Shown one piece after another: positions 8,167-18,000 of a stretch of 64,000 bases of DNA. Origin of the DNA: Pseudomonadota bacterium (GTDB lineage: Bacteria; Myxococcota_A; Bradymonadia; UBA4248); contig JAFUEE010000156.1 in assembly GCA_017464085.1 (NCBI GenBank), positions 1-64,000 of the forward strand, in the 5' to 3' direction. Made by a program: the position numbers and the translations under genes. How positions within the stretch are numbered: the first letter of the stretch is position 1; each line of letters opens with the position of its first letter. Below the pieces are notes generated by a model that made no database searches, was not told the DNA's origin, and saw nothing but the letters and a program-made list of their open reading frames with translations.

Positions 8167-8444
8167 AGCTCCCTGTTCAGATGCGACGAAAGCGTATGAC
8201 CGACACGGAATGTGACGATATTGCGCGATGTGACATGAATCGCCTTGCCAGTCTGAGGATTTCTGCTGATCCGGTCCCGCGTCACGCGAACAGAAAATGA
8301 TCCGAATCCCCTCAGTATGATCTTGTCCCCAAGAGCAAGGCTGCGCGTCATATTATTAAAGATCGAATCAACAATCAGGCGCGCCTGTTTCTGTGGAAGG
8401 TTGAACTGCGTGGAAAGTTTCTGGACGATTTCAGATTTAATCAT
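8163..8444 (-). CDS. HU/IHF-family DNA-binding protein
   Basis: I start the gene at the ATG giving MIKSEIVQKL (8444), which matches the family start; the longer open frame to 8507 adds a non-homologous stretch that overlaps the upstream gene. The 93-residue product has the HU/IHF helices, the GFGSFSVR strand and the DNA-clasping arm (RISRNPQTGKAIHV with the intercalating-proline context RNPQTG). SRNPQTGK and the RGFGSF form are closest to IHF subunits. It would bind and bend DNA. It lies between the J-domain protein and the glycosyltransferase and is probably cotranscribed with them. IHF and HU are hard to separate by eye. Confidence 0.88.
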   Translation of the reverse strand: MIKSEIVQKLSTQFNLPQKQARLIVDSIFNNMTRSLALGDKIILRGFGSFSVRVTRDRISRNPQTGKAIHVTSRNIVTFRVGHTLSSHLNREL

Positions 8445-8503
8445 AAACAACACCCTAATCAAATGAAATAAACAGATGGCTGTGCCGAGGCCGGCAGCAG
8501 CCG

Positions 8504-9484
8504 TCACAACAATACGCTCCGGGCCGCCTCATTGAACGGATCATACTGCAACGCCAGACGGATATGCTGCTCTGCCTCAGACATACAGCCGCGCCCGAGC
8601 GCGTCCTCAGCCTTTTGCGCCAGCTCGTTCGCGAGACGCACATTTGCAGCATTCCGCAGATCATAATCCGCTTTATATTTTTTATAGGCGTTCAGGCTCA
8701 TCCCGCCAGGCATGCGATTCGCGCGCGATATATCCATATAGATGGCGTTGAGCACCGGATTCTGCAAAATCTTATAAACATCATTAATAATCTGATAGGC
8801 ATCTCCTAATTTTTCGGAAAGCTCCGCGCTCCATGCGCCCTGCGCATCGGGATGGAGCACGCGCACAACCGTATTATATATTTTGCGCACGGCCTTCCTG
8901 TCATAGTCCGCACGGATATTGAAAAGCTGGTAGATATTTCCGTTGTCCGCCCGCTTAAAGAACGCCTCGACTTCAGCTTCGGCTTCTTCCGCCGTGCAGG
9001 ACGCGAGCCTTTCAAAGGGAATGCTCAAAGGCATGGCAGCAGCCGGACGTGCCGGCGATGCGGAGGACACGGCTGACGGCCGTACTGGCGACGCGTGCGG
9101 TGCCGCCATTCCCGAAACGGCTGATGCCGTCGGGCGCACAGGCGCCACTGGCCTCACAGGCGCGCTCGCAACCTCGCGCTCAGCCGGAAGGAAAAAATTG
9201 CGGAAAGGTTCCACGATATCCGGGGAAATCGGCACATTCAAAAGGATGCCGGGACGCTGGCCGTACCCCAGCTCCATCACTTCCTTTTTGCCCATCACGC
9301 GTTCGACAACAGCGGAGAGCGTGATTTTCTTGCCCGTCTCACGAATCTCAAGGCTCAAGGCAGCCTCGCTGCCCCGGGGATACCCCTCAAATGACTCCAC
9401 ATAGAGCTTCTGGGACGACAGCTGGCTTCTATAAACATCCATCGCCTGCTGGCGTGTCTGAAATATGCGCTGGAACGTGATCAT
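8504..9484 (-). CDS. PilZ-like plus J-domain-like protein
   Basis: The 326-residue product has an N-terminal beta-rich region (residues about 1-105) that resembles the PilZ-like domains common in Myxococcota (GSEAALSLEIRETGKKITLSAVVERV, with RPGILLNV), a Pro/Ala-rich linker (about 108-150), and a J-like domain (about 165-235) with the HPD tripeptide in VRVLHPDAQ. The end (EDALGRGCMSEAEQHIRLALQYDPFNEAA) looks like a TPR helix pair. The canonical PilZ RxxxR and D/NxSxxG motifs are not clear, so c-di-GMP binding is uncertain. The HPD suggests stimulation of a DnaK partner. It is the first gene of the minus-strand group with the HU-like and glycosyltransferase genes (59-base gap to the revised HU start). 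Confidence 0.75.
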   Translation of the reverse strand: MITFQRIFQTRQQAMDVYRSQLSSQKLYVESFEGYPRGSEAALSLEIRETGKKITLSAVVERVMGKKEVMELGYGQRPGILLNVPISPDIVEPFRNFFLPAEREVASAPVRPVAPVRPTASAVSGMAAPHASPVRPSAVSSASPARPAAAMPLSIPFERLASCTAEEAEAEVEAFFKRADNGNIYQLFNIRADYDRKAVRKIYNTVVRVLHPDAQGAWSAELSEKLGDAYQIINDVYKILQNPVLNAIYMDISRANRMPGGMSLNAYKKYKADYDLRNAANVRLANELAQKAEDALGRGCMSEAEQHIRLALQYDPFNEAARSVLL

Positions 9485-9623
9485 TCAATCCTCCGAAGAA
9501 CACACACATCTCGGACGTTACCATAAAATATCACGTTCTGCAAAGCCACATTGCCGATTATTCGGACGCCGGCAGGACATCAAGCCCTCCCGGCGCGGCC
9601 GAATTACAAAGGATTACAACGAC

Positions 9624-11447
9624 TTATTTGTAAAGGTCTGCGATGATGTCCGCATAACGTTTTTCGATCTCGCGACGCCTGATTTTCAGCGCCGGCGAAA
9701 GGAGACCGTTCTGAATCGTGAACTCATCGAGGATGACCGCGAATTTCTGCGGCTTCTCATAGCCACGGAAATCCGCGCAGGCAGCCTGAAGGTCTTTTGA
9801 AAGCGCTTTCCTGAACATCTCGTTCGATGCCAGCTCAGCATCCGAAAGCTTCTCAAGATGGTTGACCGCCCTGAATTTCTCCACGAATTCAGGCGACGGC
9901 ACGAGCAGCGCGACATTATAGGGCTTGCCAGAACCGAAGATCACAGAAATGCTGATGTTCGGCACTGTATTGATCTTTTCCTCAAGCGCAGTCGGCACGA
10001 CATACTTGCCATTTTCAAGCTTGTACTGTTCTTTGACACGTCCGGTAATCCAGATCACATTGTCCTCATCCACATACCCCATATCTCCGGTATGAAGCCT
10101 GCCCTGCTCATCGAGCACCTCAGCCGTCGCCTCCGGCGCGTTCAAATATTCTTTCATGACCGAGACGCCCGAGAGCACGATTTCCCCGCAGCGCTCATCG
10201 CTCTTGTCGAGCGCCTCATTGTCGTGCAGAATCTCAACCTTCACGCCGTCAAGCGGACGCCCGACGCTGCCGATCTTGCTCATGAACGCATTGTTGACCG
10301 CGACGACCGGCGAATGCTCGGTCATGCCATAGCCCTCAAAGACGAGCACGCCAAAATTGTTGAAGAAAGACGCCACCTCGGATGAGAGCGACGCGCCGCC
10401 GCTGATGCAGAAACGAAGCGAATCCCCAAATGCCGCACGCACTTTCGCGCCCACGAGCCTGTCGAGCACCGCATTACCCGCTTTTCCAAATAGCGAAAGC
10501 TTTCCGGAATTCGCGCGCGCCGCAAGCTCCTCCGCCTGACGGAACATCATCGAGGGCAGCTTCTTGCCTTCAATCTTGAGGTGAATCGTATCGTAAATCT
10601 TGTTGAAAATCTTCGGCACCGAAATCAGGATCGTAGGATTGACCTCGCGAAGGTTCTGCGCAATCGTGCGGCTAGACTCCGCAAGCCCGACGGCCGCCCC
10701 CACAGCCGGAAACACGTGTAAATCCACCGTCTTGCCGAATGCATGCGCCCAAGGCAAGAATGCAAGCGTGCGATCCTCGCAAGATATCGGGAAACGCGCC
10801 CCCGTAATCTTCGTGTTCTCGCATACCGAACGATGCGTCAGCACGACACCTCGCGGGCGGCCCGTCGTGCCGCTCGTATAAATGATGTCGCTCACATCCT
10901 CAGGGGAGACATCACCGACCTCCGTCATCTCCTGCACGCCCTCGATCAACGACATCAGCGCTTCTGAGGCGCGTTCCTTCTCGGGATGGATCACAAAAAT
11001 ATGCTTCAGACTCTCACACCCGATCCCCTCCACCTTCTCGCGAATCGAATCGTTCGCCACAACAGCGAGCACTGGCTTGGAATCCCCAAATATAAACTCC
11101 CAGTCCTGAAGTTTCTGGACTTCATACATCGGCACCAGAACGCCGCCAAGACCGTATGCCGCATACGCCGATGCCGCAAATTCTACCGAGTTGTTTGCGA
11201 TCACCGCCAAACGGTCTCCCTTGCTCAGCCCCTGCTGTTTCAAGAGCGTGCGAAGCTTGCGCACGATCACGCCAAACTCAGAATATGTCATCCACTCGTA
11301 GGCGCCATTCCGCTTGACGCCAAAAAAAGGCCTTTCGCCATAGCGTTTCACCGAATTGCTCATCAGCTCCGCAAGCGTCGAAAATGTCATCAACTCATTC
11401 GGATCCATAAGCTTCTGAGAACGAAGTTTCTCCATGTTACTATTCAT
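9624..11447 (-). CDS. fadD: Long-chain fatty-acid--CoA ligase (AMP-forming)
   Basis: The 607-residue product is an ANL-superfamily enzyme that activates fatty acids via acyl-AMP to acyl-CoA. Motifs are the P-loop IIYTSGTTGRPRG at about residue 190, the YGMTE motif at about 375, and the hinge and C-domain signature TGDMGYVDEDNVIWITGR. The length and the KEQYKLENGKYV end match the FAA1/COG1022 long-chain group, which is often membrane-associated. The N-terminus (MNSNMEKLRSQKLMDPNEL) is preceded by AGGATG. It stands alone on the minus strand, 139 bases upstream of the J-domain gene. The exact chain-length preference is not readable. Confidence 0.9.
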   Translation of the reverse strand: MNSNMEKLRSQKLMDPNELMTFSTLAELMSNSVKRYGERPFFGVKRNGAYEWMTYSEFGVIVRKLRTLLKQQGLSKGDRLAVIANNSVEFAASAYAAYGLGGVLVPMYEVQKLQDWEFIFGDSKPVLAVVANDSIREKVEGIGCESLKHIFVIHPEKERASEALMSLIEGVQEMTEVGDVSPEDVSDIIYTSGTTGRPRGVVLTHRSVCENTKITGARFPISCEDRTLAFLPWAHAFGKTVDLHVFPAVGAAVGLAESSRTIAQNLREVNPTILISVPKIFNKIYDTIHLKIEGKKLPSMMFRQAEELAARANSGKLSLFGKAGNAVLDRLVGAKVRAAFGDSLRFCISGGASLSSEVASFFNNFGVLVFEGYGMTEHSPVVAVNNAFMSKIGSVGRPLDGVKVEILHDNEALDKSDERCGEIVLSGVSVMKEYLNAPEATAEVLDEQGRLHTGDMGYVDEDNVIWITGRVKEQYKLENGKYVVPTALEEKINTVPNISISVIFGSGKPYNVALLVPSPEFVEKFRAVNHLEKLSDAELASNEMFRKALSKDLQAACADFRGYEKPQKFAVILDEFTIQNGLLSPALKIRRREIEKRYADIIADLYK

Positions 11448-11607
11448 GCTGAACCATCCTGGAAAATCAAATTAAACGCCGATGCCTCGATCTGAGACAT
11501 GTCAAAAAAATAGCGCGCCCCCTAATCCTACATACGCGCACATTTGCTTACTAACACACTTTGCAGATGATTTAATCCCAAAACAGACCGATATATTTTT
11601 AAATTTC

Positions 11608-11667
11608 GCAGGGGGAACAAGCCCCCTGCGGCGCTATCGGCTGCAAGCGCCGATACGCGCCTACCCC
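11608..11667 (+). repeat. Composite hairpin repeat (G5/C5 hairpin plus TAT/ATA hairpin)
   Basis: GCAGGGGG and CCCCCTGC pair around a 6-base loop (11608-11629), followed directly by the form B hairpin GGCGC, TATCGGC, loop, GCCGATA, C, GCGCC (11630-11661) and TACCCCC. The same composite order is seen at 40628-40697 and 53740-53818. The 483-base gap 11448-11930 holds this element, a TGCGGGGC/GCCCCGCA hairpin and the long hairpin below; I see no gene in it. Confidence 0.7.
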
Positions 11668-11872
11668 CAATGCGGGGCTCTGCCCCGCAACGCCCCGTGC
11701 ATTCCGCCTCTCCATGCACTCGCAAGCGCAACAATCATTCCCCCCATACAAGGCCCCACTGCCTCAAACTACATCCGCGCGCAAACCGATCCCCTCCCCC
11801 AAAAAGCTCGCAATGTCCAATCACAAACTGCCCCATTGCTTTTCTTTATTGCTTTTCTTTCCGGAGGGGGTG

Positions 11873-11917
11873 TGGGGGAACCCCTTTCTTTTGGCACAAA
11901 AGAAAGGGGTTCCCCCA
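11873..11917. repeat. Perfect 21-bp inverted repeat with a 3-base loop
   Basis: The arms 11873-11893 and 11897-11917 are exact reverse complements, and the loop is GCA. It lies 14 bases past the stop codon of holB (minus strand). It has no clean T-tract on the minus strand and so is not a typical intrinsic terminator, but it would stall or protect a 3' end. Confidence 0.8.
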
Positions 11918-11930
11918 CGGAAAAACCGCG

Positions 11931-12974
11931 CTAAAAGAGCACGCCGTGCATGCTGATCATGAGGCGCTCGAGCGCCACGAGCTCGTTTGCATTGCCCTGT
12001 ATCGCGCTGTAGATATCCTGGATATTGCCCGCGACACGCGTCAGGTCTTTCATTTTTGTGCTGTCGAGCCGCCTCATCATGCGCTCGCGATAACTTCGGA
12101 GCACGATCCGGCCTGAAGGCTCGCTCTTCAATACCGCCATGTCCCGGACATATAGAGAGAGCAACTTGAGCAAATGGTTATAGATGCCGAACTTAATATC
12201 GCGGCTTTCCTTCGTGAGACGGTCGCGAATCCTGCCGGCTGTCTCGAAGGCCTGCATCACGGATGAGGTTTCAAGAATGTACGAAAACAGTTCAAGGATC
12301 TCATCCTTATAATCTCCAGAACACAGCTTCAGCGCAGTCCCGATGCTCCCGTCAGAAAGCGCCGCGACCTGCTCGGCGACATCCGGCGTCTCCCCATGAG
12401 AGACGAGATAAGCAGCCAATTCCTCCATGGGAAACGGCGCAAAGCGCACCACCTGGCACCGGCTGACGATTGTCGGAATCAGCATCTGCATCTGGGACGT
12501 GATCAGGATAAACATCGTATCTTCGGGCGGTTCCTCCAGCGTCTTCAAAAAACAGTTCGCAGCCGCTTCCTGCATCTTGTGTACGTCATGGATGATCACC
12601 ACTCTCCGAGAGCCCTCGAACGGCTTGCATGTCAGGCTTTTCTGAAGCTCGCGGATGACCTCAATCCTGATTGCGGCAATTGAGCCGCCATCATACGCAC
12701 GTCGTAAAAATTCTTCATCAATCTCAATAACATCCGGATGATTTTGAGAAGAAATTCTCAAACAGTTTTTGCATTTGCCGCACCGCACGAACGCTCCAGG
12801 TTCAGCCTTCTCGCAGAACATCGACTGCACAAATGCGCGCGCAACCATTGCTTTGCCAATCCCCGATGGCCCAATAAACAGCAGCGCATGGTGAAGCTTT
12901 GAAGCCCGAGCGGCATGGAGCAGCCCTGTTTTGACATGATCGTGTCCCAGAATGTCAGAAAAGATCTCGGTCAT
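11931..12974 (-). CDS. holB: DNA polymerase III delta' subunit
   Basis: The 347-residue product is a clamp-loader AAA+ protein: GHDHVKTGLLHAARASKLHHALLFIGPSGIGKA (P-loop with Ala in place of Ser/Thr, as tolerated in the non-hydrolysing delta'), the zinc-knuckle cysteines C-x2-C-x2-C (CGKCKNC with an upstream Cys) at about residues 65-76, and the sensor-type TLEEPPEDTMFILIT. In the clamp loader, delta' pairs with delta and gamma/tau to load the beta clamp. It lies between ffh and fadD on the minus strand without tight spacing. The start ATG at 12974 gives the normal family N-terminus. Confidence 0.9.
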   Translation of the reverse strand: MTEIFSDILGHDHVKTGLLHAARASKLHHALLFIGPSGIGKAMVARAFVQSMFCEKAEPGAFVRCGKCKNCLRISSQNHPDVIEIDEEFLRRAYDGGSIAAIRIEVIRELQKSLTCKPFEGSRRVVIIHDVHKMQEAAANCFLKTLEEPPEDTMFILITSQMQMLIPTIVSRCQVVRFAPFPMEELAAYLVSHGETPDVAEQVAALSDGSIGTALKLCSGDYKDEILELFSYILETSSVMQAFETAGRIRDRLTKESRDIKFGIYNHLLKLLSLYVRDMAVLKSEPSGRIVLRSYRERMMRRLDSTKMKDLTRVAGNIQDIYSAIQGNANELVALERLMISMHGVLF

Positions 12975-13134
12975 CAGAACCTCATGAAAAGGCTAGGCCC
13001 CGCAAGCGTCAGGAAAAAGCAAGGGCAAATGTCTGGTCGAACACAAACGCCAGGTTCCGAAATCCCTCGCGCTGATAGAGACCTCTCCGCGAAAGCGGCA
13101 TCCAGCAAAGCCATATTCTCGGCGAACAAAGCCT

Positions 13135-13163
13135 AAAAAAAAGACGCTGCCGCCGGCAGCGTC
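13135..13163 (-). terminator. Rho-independent terminator of ffh
   Basis: Read on the minus strand: GACGCTGCC, loop GGC, GGCAGCGTC, then eight T. It starts seven bases after the ffh stop codon. Confidence 0.92.
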
Positions 13164-13169
13164 TCAATA

Positions 13170-14750
13170 TTATTTGCGTTTCTTGCGATTGTCACGCGCA
13201 AGTTTGCGCTTCTGCTTCTGTTCCTTGGTCAGCGGCTGACGCGCCATCATATTGCCCTGGAACCCTGGCGGCGTGTATCCGCGAGGCAGCCCCTGAAGCA
13301 TCTGCTGAGGATCCATCGGGGGAAGCGCTGAATCGACCATCGACCCAAAGAGCTCCGAGAAGTCCATATTCGAAAGCTGACGCATCGAATTGATCTGTGC
13401 CAGGCCAGGAATCTTAGAAAGCCAGCCAGTGTTCGTGCCGAGCCGTCCCATCATATTGCGCATCAGCGTGAAGCGCTGCATCAGGTCGGCAACTTCCTTC
13501 ACCGTACGCCCTGACCCTTTTGCCACGCGCACCTGACGAGAACGCGCGAACATCAGATCGGGGTTGAGACGCTCTTTTTCGCTCATCGACTGGATCATCG
13601 CCTTGATTTTCGTGATCTCGTTGTCATCCACATTCACCTTGTCGCTCATGCCAGCAAAGAAGGGCATACGCTCCATGATGCCGCGCAGCGAGCCCATCTT
13701 CTGGATCATGTTGAGCTGCTCGAGGAAATGGTGGAAATTGAATTCGCCGGAAAGCATCTCAAGCGCATCTTTCTGGGCTTTTTCCTCATCGACGACGCGC
13801 TCGAAGTCGACCATGATATCGACGATATCGCCGAAACCGAGGATACGGCTCGCGAGGCCTTCGGGGCGGAAGATCTTCAATTTATCGACCTGCTCCCCTT
13901 CGCCGATAAAGCGGATCGGCTTGCCGGTCACTTCCTTGATCGACAGCGCCGCGCCGCCGCGCGCATCGCCGTCGAGCTTGGTCATGATAAAGCCGTCCAA
14001 GTTAAGTTTTTCATTGAACTGGACTGCCGTATTCACGGCATCGCGGCCGATCATGGCATCGCAGACGAGGAAAATATTCTCGGGCTTTGTTTCATCCGCG
14101 ATTTCCGAAAGCTCGCTCATCAGGATATCATCCACCGCGAGACGGCCTGCCGTATCGAAGATCACAAAATCGCAGCCATGCTTGCGCGCATAGTCTATAC
14201 CTTCGCGGCAGATATCCACAGGATCCGCATCGGCGCGCGTATAAACATCCACGCCCATCGATTCGCCGAGGACCTGAAGCTGTTTTGCGGCTGCCGGGCG
14301 ATAGACGTCACCTGCGACCATCACGGGCTTAGCCTTGTAGTGGTCTTTGAGCCAATAAGCGAGTTTTGCAGCAGTCGTCGTCTTGCCTGAGCCCTGGAGG
14401 CCGACGAGCATGATCTTCGTCGGGGCGGCCCCCATCTTGACGGGCTCTTCATCCACGGGTCCCATCAAAGCCTCGAGTTCTTCCTGGCAGATCTTGATAA
14501 AATGCTGCCCCGGGGTCACCTTATGGACTTTGCCCTCGGAATCTTTCACGGAAACGCGGACCTCTTCGCCAATCGCGCGTTCCTTCACGCTGTTCAGAAA
14601 GCGCTTCACCACATGATAGTTCACATCCGCTTCTAGGAGGCTCGCGCGAATCGCGCGAAGCGCTTCTTCGATATTGGATTCATTGAGCTCGCGTACGCCG
14701 CGCATGCGCTGCGTGATATCGCGAAACCCCTTGGATATCGTCTCGAACAT
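13170..14750 (-). CDS. ffh: Signal recognition particle protein Ffh
   Basis: The 526-residue product is the SRP54 GTPase that binds 4.5S RNA and hydrophobic signal sequences and docks with FtsY. The N and G domains show GLQGSGKTTTAAKLA (G1, about residue 116), DTAGR (G3) and TKLDGDARGGAALS (G4 and following). The C-terminal M domain is methionine-rich with the RNA-binding stretch FARSRQVRVAKGSGRTVKEV. An extension after the M domain (PPMDPQQMLQGLPRGY, then a basic KRKLARDNRKKRK end) makes it longer than the usual 450 residues. A strong terminator follows. No 4.5S RNA gene was recognised nearby. Confidence 0.95.
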   Translation of the reverse strand: MFETISKGFRDITQRMRGVRELNESNIEEALRAIRASLLEADVNYHVVKRFLNSVKERAIGEEVRVSVKDSEGKVHKVTPGQHFIKICQEELEALMGPVDEEPVKMGAAPTKIMLVGLQGSGKTTTAAKLAYWLKDHYKAKPVMVAGDVYRPAAAKQLQVLGESMGVDVYTRADADPVDICREGIDYARKHGCDFVIFDTAGRLAVDDILMSELSEIADETKPENIFLVCDAMIGRDAVNTAVQFNEKLNLDGFIMTKLDGDARGGAALSIKEVTGKPIRFIGEGEQVDKLKIFRPEGLASRILGFGDIVDIMVDFERVVDEEKAQKDALEMLSGEFNFHHFLEQLNMIQKMGSLRGIMERMPFFAGMSDKVNVDDNEITKIKAMIQSMSEKERLNPDLMFARSRQVRVAKGSGRTVKEVADLMQRFTLMRNMMGRLGTNTGWLSKIPGLAQINSMRQLSNMDFSELFGSMVDSALPPMDPQQMLQGLPRGYTPPGFQGNMMARQPLTKEQKQKRKLARDNRKKRK

Positions 14751-14897
14751 AATCTGAGCCTTCGAAATTCAGTGATCACCAAATACACTCGTTTAGCGAG
14801 TGCAAAAACGCCGAGATATACTAGTCCACATTCTCCAATAACGTCAAGAAATACAGAAAACAGGCAGTCACTTTCGGTCTCGCGACAAAAGATCCGG

Positions 14898-14922
14898 CGC
14901 GTATTTGCGAACGCAAAAAGCA
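14898..14922 (+). repeat. Hairpin repeat, degenerate
   Basis: CGC, unpaired G, TATTTGCG, loop AA, CGCAAAAA, GCA: a member of the TAT/ATA family with mismatches at the base; form A. Confidence 0.55.
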
Positions 14923-14935
14923 GCCGGAAAATCGG

Positions 14936-14960
14936 CGCGTATTTGCGAACGCAAATAGCG
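14936..14960 (+). repeat. Hairpin repeat, TAT/ATA frame
   Basis: CGC, unpaired G, TATTTGCG, loop AA, CGCAAATA, GCG (form A). It shares a 22-base stretch with the preceding copy and sits just beyond the terminator of the minus-strand GLUG lipoprotein gene. The 300-base gap here holds only these hairpins and the terminator. Confidence 0.75.
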
Positions 14961-14964
14961 ACGA

Positions 14965-15001
14965 TAAAAAAAATCCCCGAAACGACAGGCGCTTCGGGGA
15001 T
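14965..15001 (-). terminator. Rho-independent terminator of the large GLUG lipoprotein gene
   Basis: On the minus strand: ATCCCCGAA, 11-base loop, TTCGGGGAT, then a T-tract. It lies about 50 bases after the stop codon. Confidence 0.88.
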
Positions 15002-15050
15002 CTCGACCTATCAGGCCGCCATGTTTTGCGCATGGCAGGCCGGGAAATTA

Positions 15051-18000
15051 TCAGTCAGCGGGTTTGACCTCGACGATCGTCGGGATCGAGACCTGCTCGC
15101 TGCCGAGCATGAAATCGATATTATCCCATTTCTTGCTGACAGTGGAGCTCAGTTCAGCACTCGTCGAAGAGTTGATGTTCGTGTTGAGCTGATCTTTGAG
15201 CTTGGTCTTGCTGATTTCGCCATTCTTCATGACATGAGGCATGCCATTCTCATAATTGAACGGCGTAATCATCGTGAGGTTCGCGTTGTTGTTCGTGTTC
15301 GCGGGAACGTTGAACGTCGAGCCGGATGCATACCAGTAATAGGCATTGCGGATCGTCGTCGTCTTCGGGTTCATGCCGAAGAAGGCACCGCCGGTCTCAA
15401 TCACGCTGCCGGTCTGATAGGCGTTGTTGATCAGCCAGTTCCAGCTCGCGCTGGTCGTCGCAAAGTTGAGGTTGCCGATGAAGCCGCCGATTGTCGTCGC
15501 CGCACCGGATGTACGGTTCACGCTGCCAGCCGCATAGGCATTGGCAATCGTGAGGTTGCCGCGGCGAGTGATCGTATAAGCCTGACCGGGATCCGTAGCC
15601 GTGCTCAGAGAAGTCCACTTGCAGTGATTGTTCGCATCGTAATCGATATAGGCATACTTCGTATTCGTATAGGTCTGGCTCTGCGAAGACCCTTCCGCAT
15701 AACCGATGAAGCCGCCGACATTTGCAGTACCATCGACATCGCCCTGCGCGAACGCATTGCGGATCACGATATCACTGGTCGCGTTGTACCATCTCCACTG
15801 GTTGTACTTGCTGACCTTGGTGGGATCAGCTTCGCACGCGACTTCGATTTCTTTTTCGATATATTTGTTTTCGAAGTTCGTGTTCAGGTAGCCGATGAAG
15901 CCGCCGACATACTGGCCGCCAGCCACCTCGCCGCTCGCAGACGCGCGGTCGATCGTGATGCTGATTGTGCGGTTACCCGTTCCACGCTTATTGGAGTCGT
16001 TCATCGCGGCGATGCTACCGATGAAGCCGCCAACAGAGTTGCCCGTCGTTTTGACTTCGCCGGAATTGTAAACGTCCGTGATGGTCACGACGCCGTTCTG
16101 CTGGATGTTGCCGAGGAAACCGCCGACGCTGCCGCCGGTCACATTGATGTTACCCTTGTTCACGATGTTATTGAGCACAATCGGTTCGCCAGCGTTGAAG
16201 CTGTGAAGGTTACCAATCGCGCCGCCGACCGTACCAGTCGCGCCGGAGATATTGCCGCTGTTCCTGGCATTATCCATCTTGAAGTTGACCTTTCTGGTCT
16301 TGGCAGAATCTCTGTAATAGAGCTCCCCAATCACACCGCCGACGAGCGTGCCGCCCGCAGTGATATCGCCGGTATTCTCGACATTGTTGAACTCAATCGA
16401 GGTGCCGTGTCCGACAACGCCGCCGATATAGGTGCCCTTGGCATCGATCTTACCGCTATTCTTGAGATCAGTCAGGGATGTACCGATGGTCTCATTGGTA
16501 ATTGTAGCAATCACACCGCCGACACTGTTGCAGTAGCTGGCGCCCTTTGCGGAGCAGTCGACCGTGATGTCCTTGGTGTTGGTGAGTTTGCTGTGGTTAT
16601 AGCCACCGATGAGATAACCTGCAATACCGCCGACATAAGCGGTGCCACTGAGGTCATTCTCAATCGTAAACTCGGCATTATTCGTCAGGTTGCTCATCGC
16701 GCCTCTCTGCTGGCCAACGATACCGCCGACGACGCGCTTCGCATCAATCTTACCTGCTGAAGTCATGTCTTTGAGCTCGATCTGCGAGTTGCCGACAATG
16801 CCGCCGACATAGCTGCGCCCCTTGACCGACGATTCCGCGCTAACTTCCGCGTTCGTAATGGATGCAGGCTTATTGGCATCAGCATAAGTCGCATTGATCA
16901 CAGCCTGCCCGGCGATGCCGCCGACATACTGATTGCCTTCGACCGAACCGTCAAACTTGAGATCGGAGAGGTTACTATCAATCGCGCGGCCGACAATACC
17001 GCCCGTGCTGTCGCGCACTGTATAGCTCGATTTCACGCTGCCCTTGAAGCTGGCATTTTTGAGGATGCCGTTTTCTGCGCCGCTGGTGCTGTTGTATTTT
17101 TCAATCAAGCCGACGACGCCACCGACATCATACGCGACATCAGCCGTCACACTACCAATAACTTCGACATTTTCAAGCGAGCTGCTGACTGTCAGGATAC
17201 CAGCCACGCCGCCAATATAGCGGTGACCGCTTGTCGATTTATTGATGATATCGCCTTCGAACTTGACATCGCTGATCTTCGTCGACGCCGCACGGCCGAC
17301 GATACCGCCTTCGTAGTGACCGCCAGTCGTCACTGTGCCCTTGGCATCGATATTGGTGATTGTGGAGCCTGTCGCTTCGCCGACGAGCAGAGCGACGCGC
17401 TCATACGTGCCAGAATCCGTAACATCAAAGTCAAGCTTGACATTGTCGATACGGGCATTCGTGATTGAGCGGAACAGACCGCAATAGGTTTGCGCGCAAT
17501 TGAGGCTGCCTCGGCCGCCTTCGCCATCGGTGAACTTGATCGTCTTGCCATCGGAGACGAATTTGCCCTTATAGCCGTTGATACCGACCCAATCCACTTC
17601 CCCGGACGGGAACATGTCATAGAGGTCGATATCTTCCATAAGCGCATAGACCGTGTTAGCGCTGTTCGTGACCTTGCTGCCATTGATGTCGTTTCGGAAA
17701 TTAATGAGTTCCTGAGCGTTCGTGATCATGCTGGCGCAATAATCCTTGCCGTCGATCGCCACACGGACCTTATTGCACTGCTTCTTGTTGTTGCACATAT
17801 TGTCGTATGCGAACAGATACTTGTTGTCCGGGCACTCGTCGAGGCAATCGATGACGCCGTCACCATCGGAATCGGCATCTTCCATCTCGCAACCGCAGAA
17901 ACCAGGGGCTTTGCCCTTCTTGCCTTCGGCAACACCTTCTTCTTCGCCACAGAGCTTGGGCTCTTCGCTGAGACATTTCGGGAAGCCGTTATCGGCGAGT

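Noticed and set aside
11482-11934. A 150-codon plus-strand frame between fadD and holB
   Set aside because: It runs through palindromes and the 21-bp hairpin and has no protein-like composition.
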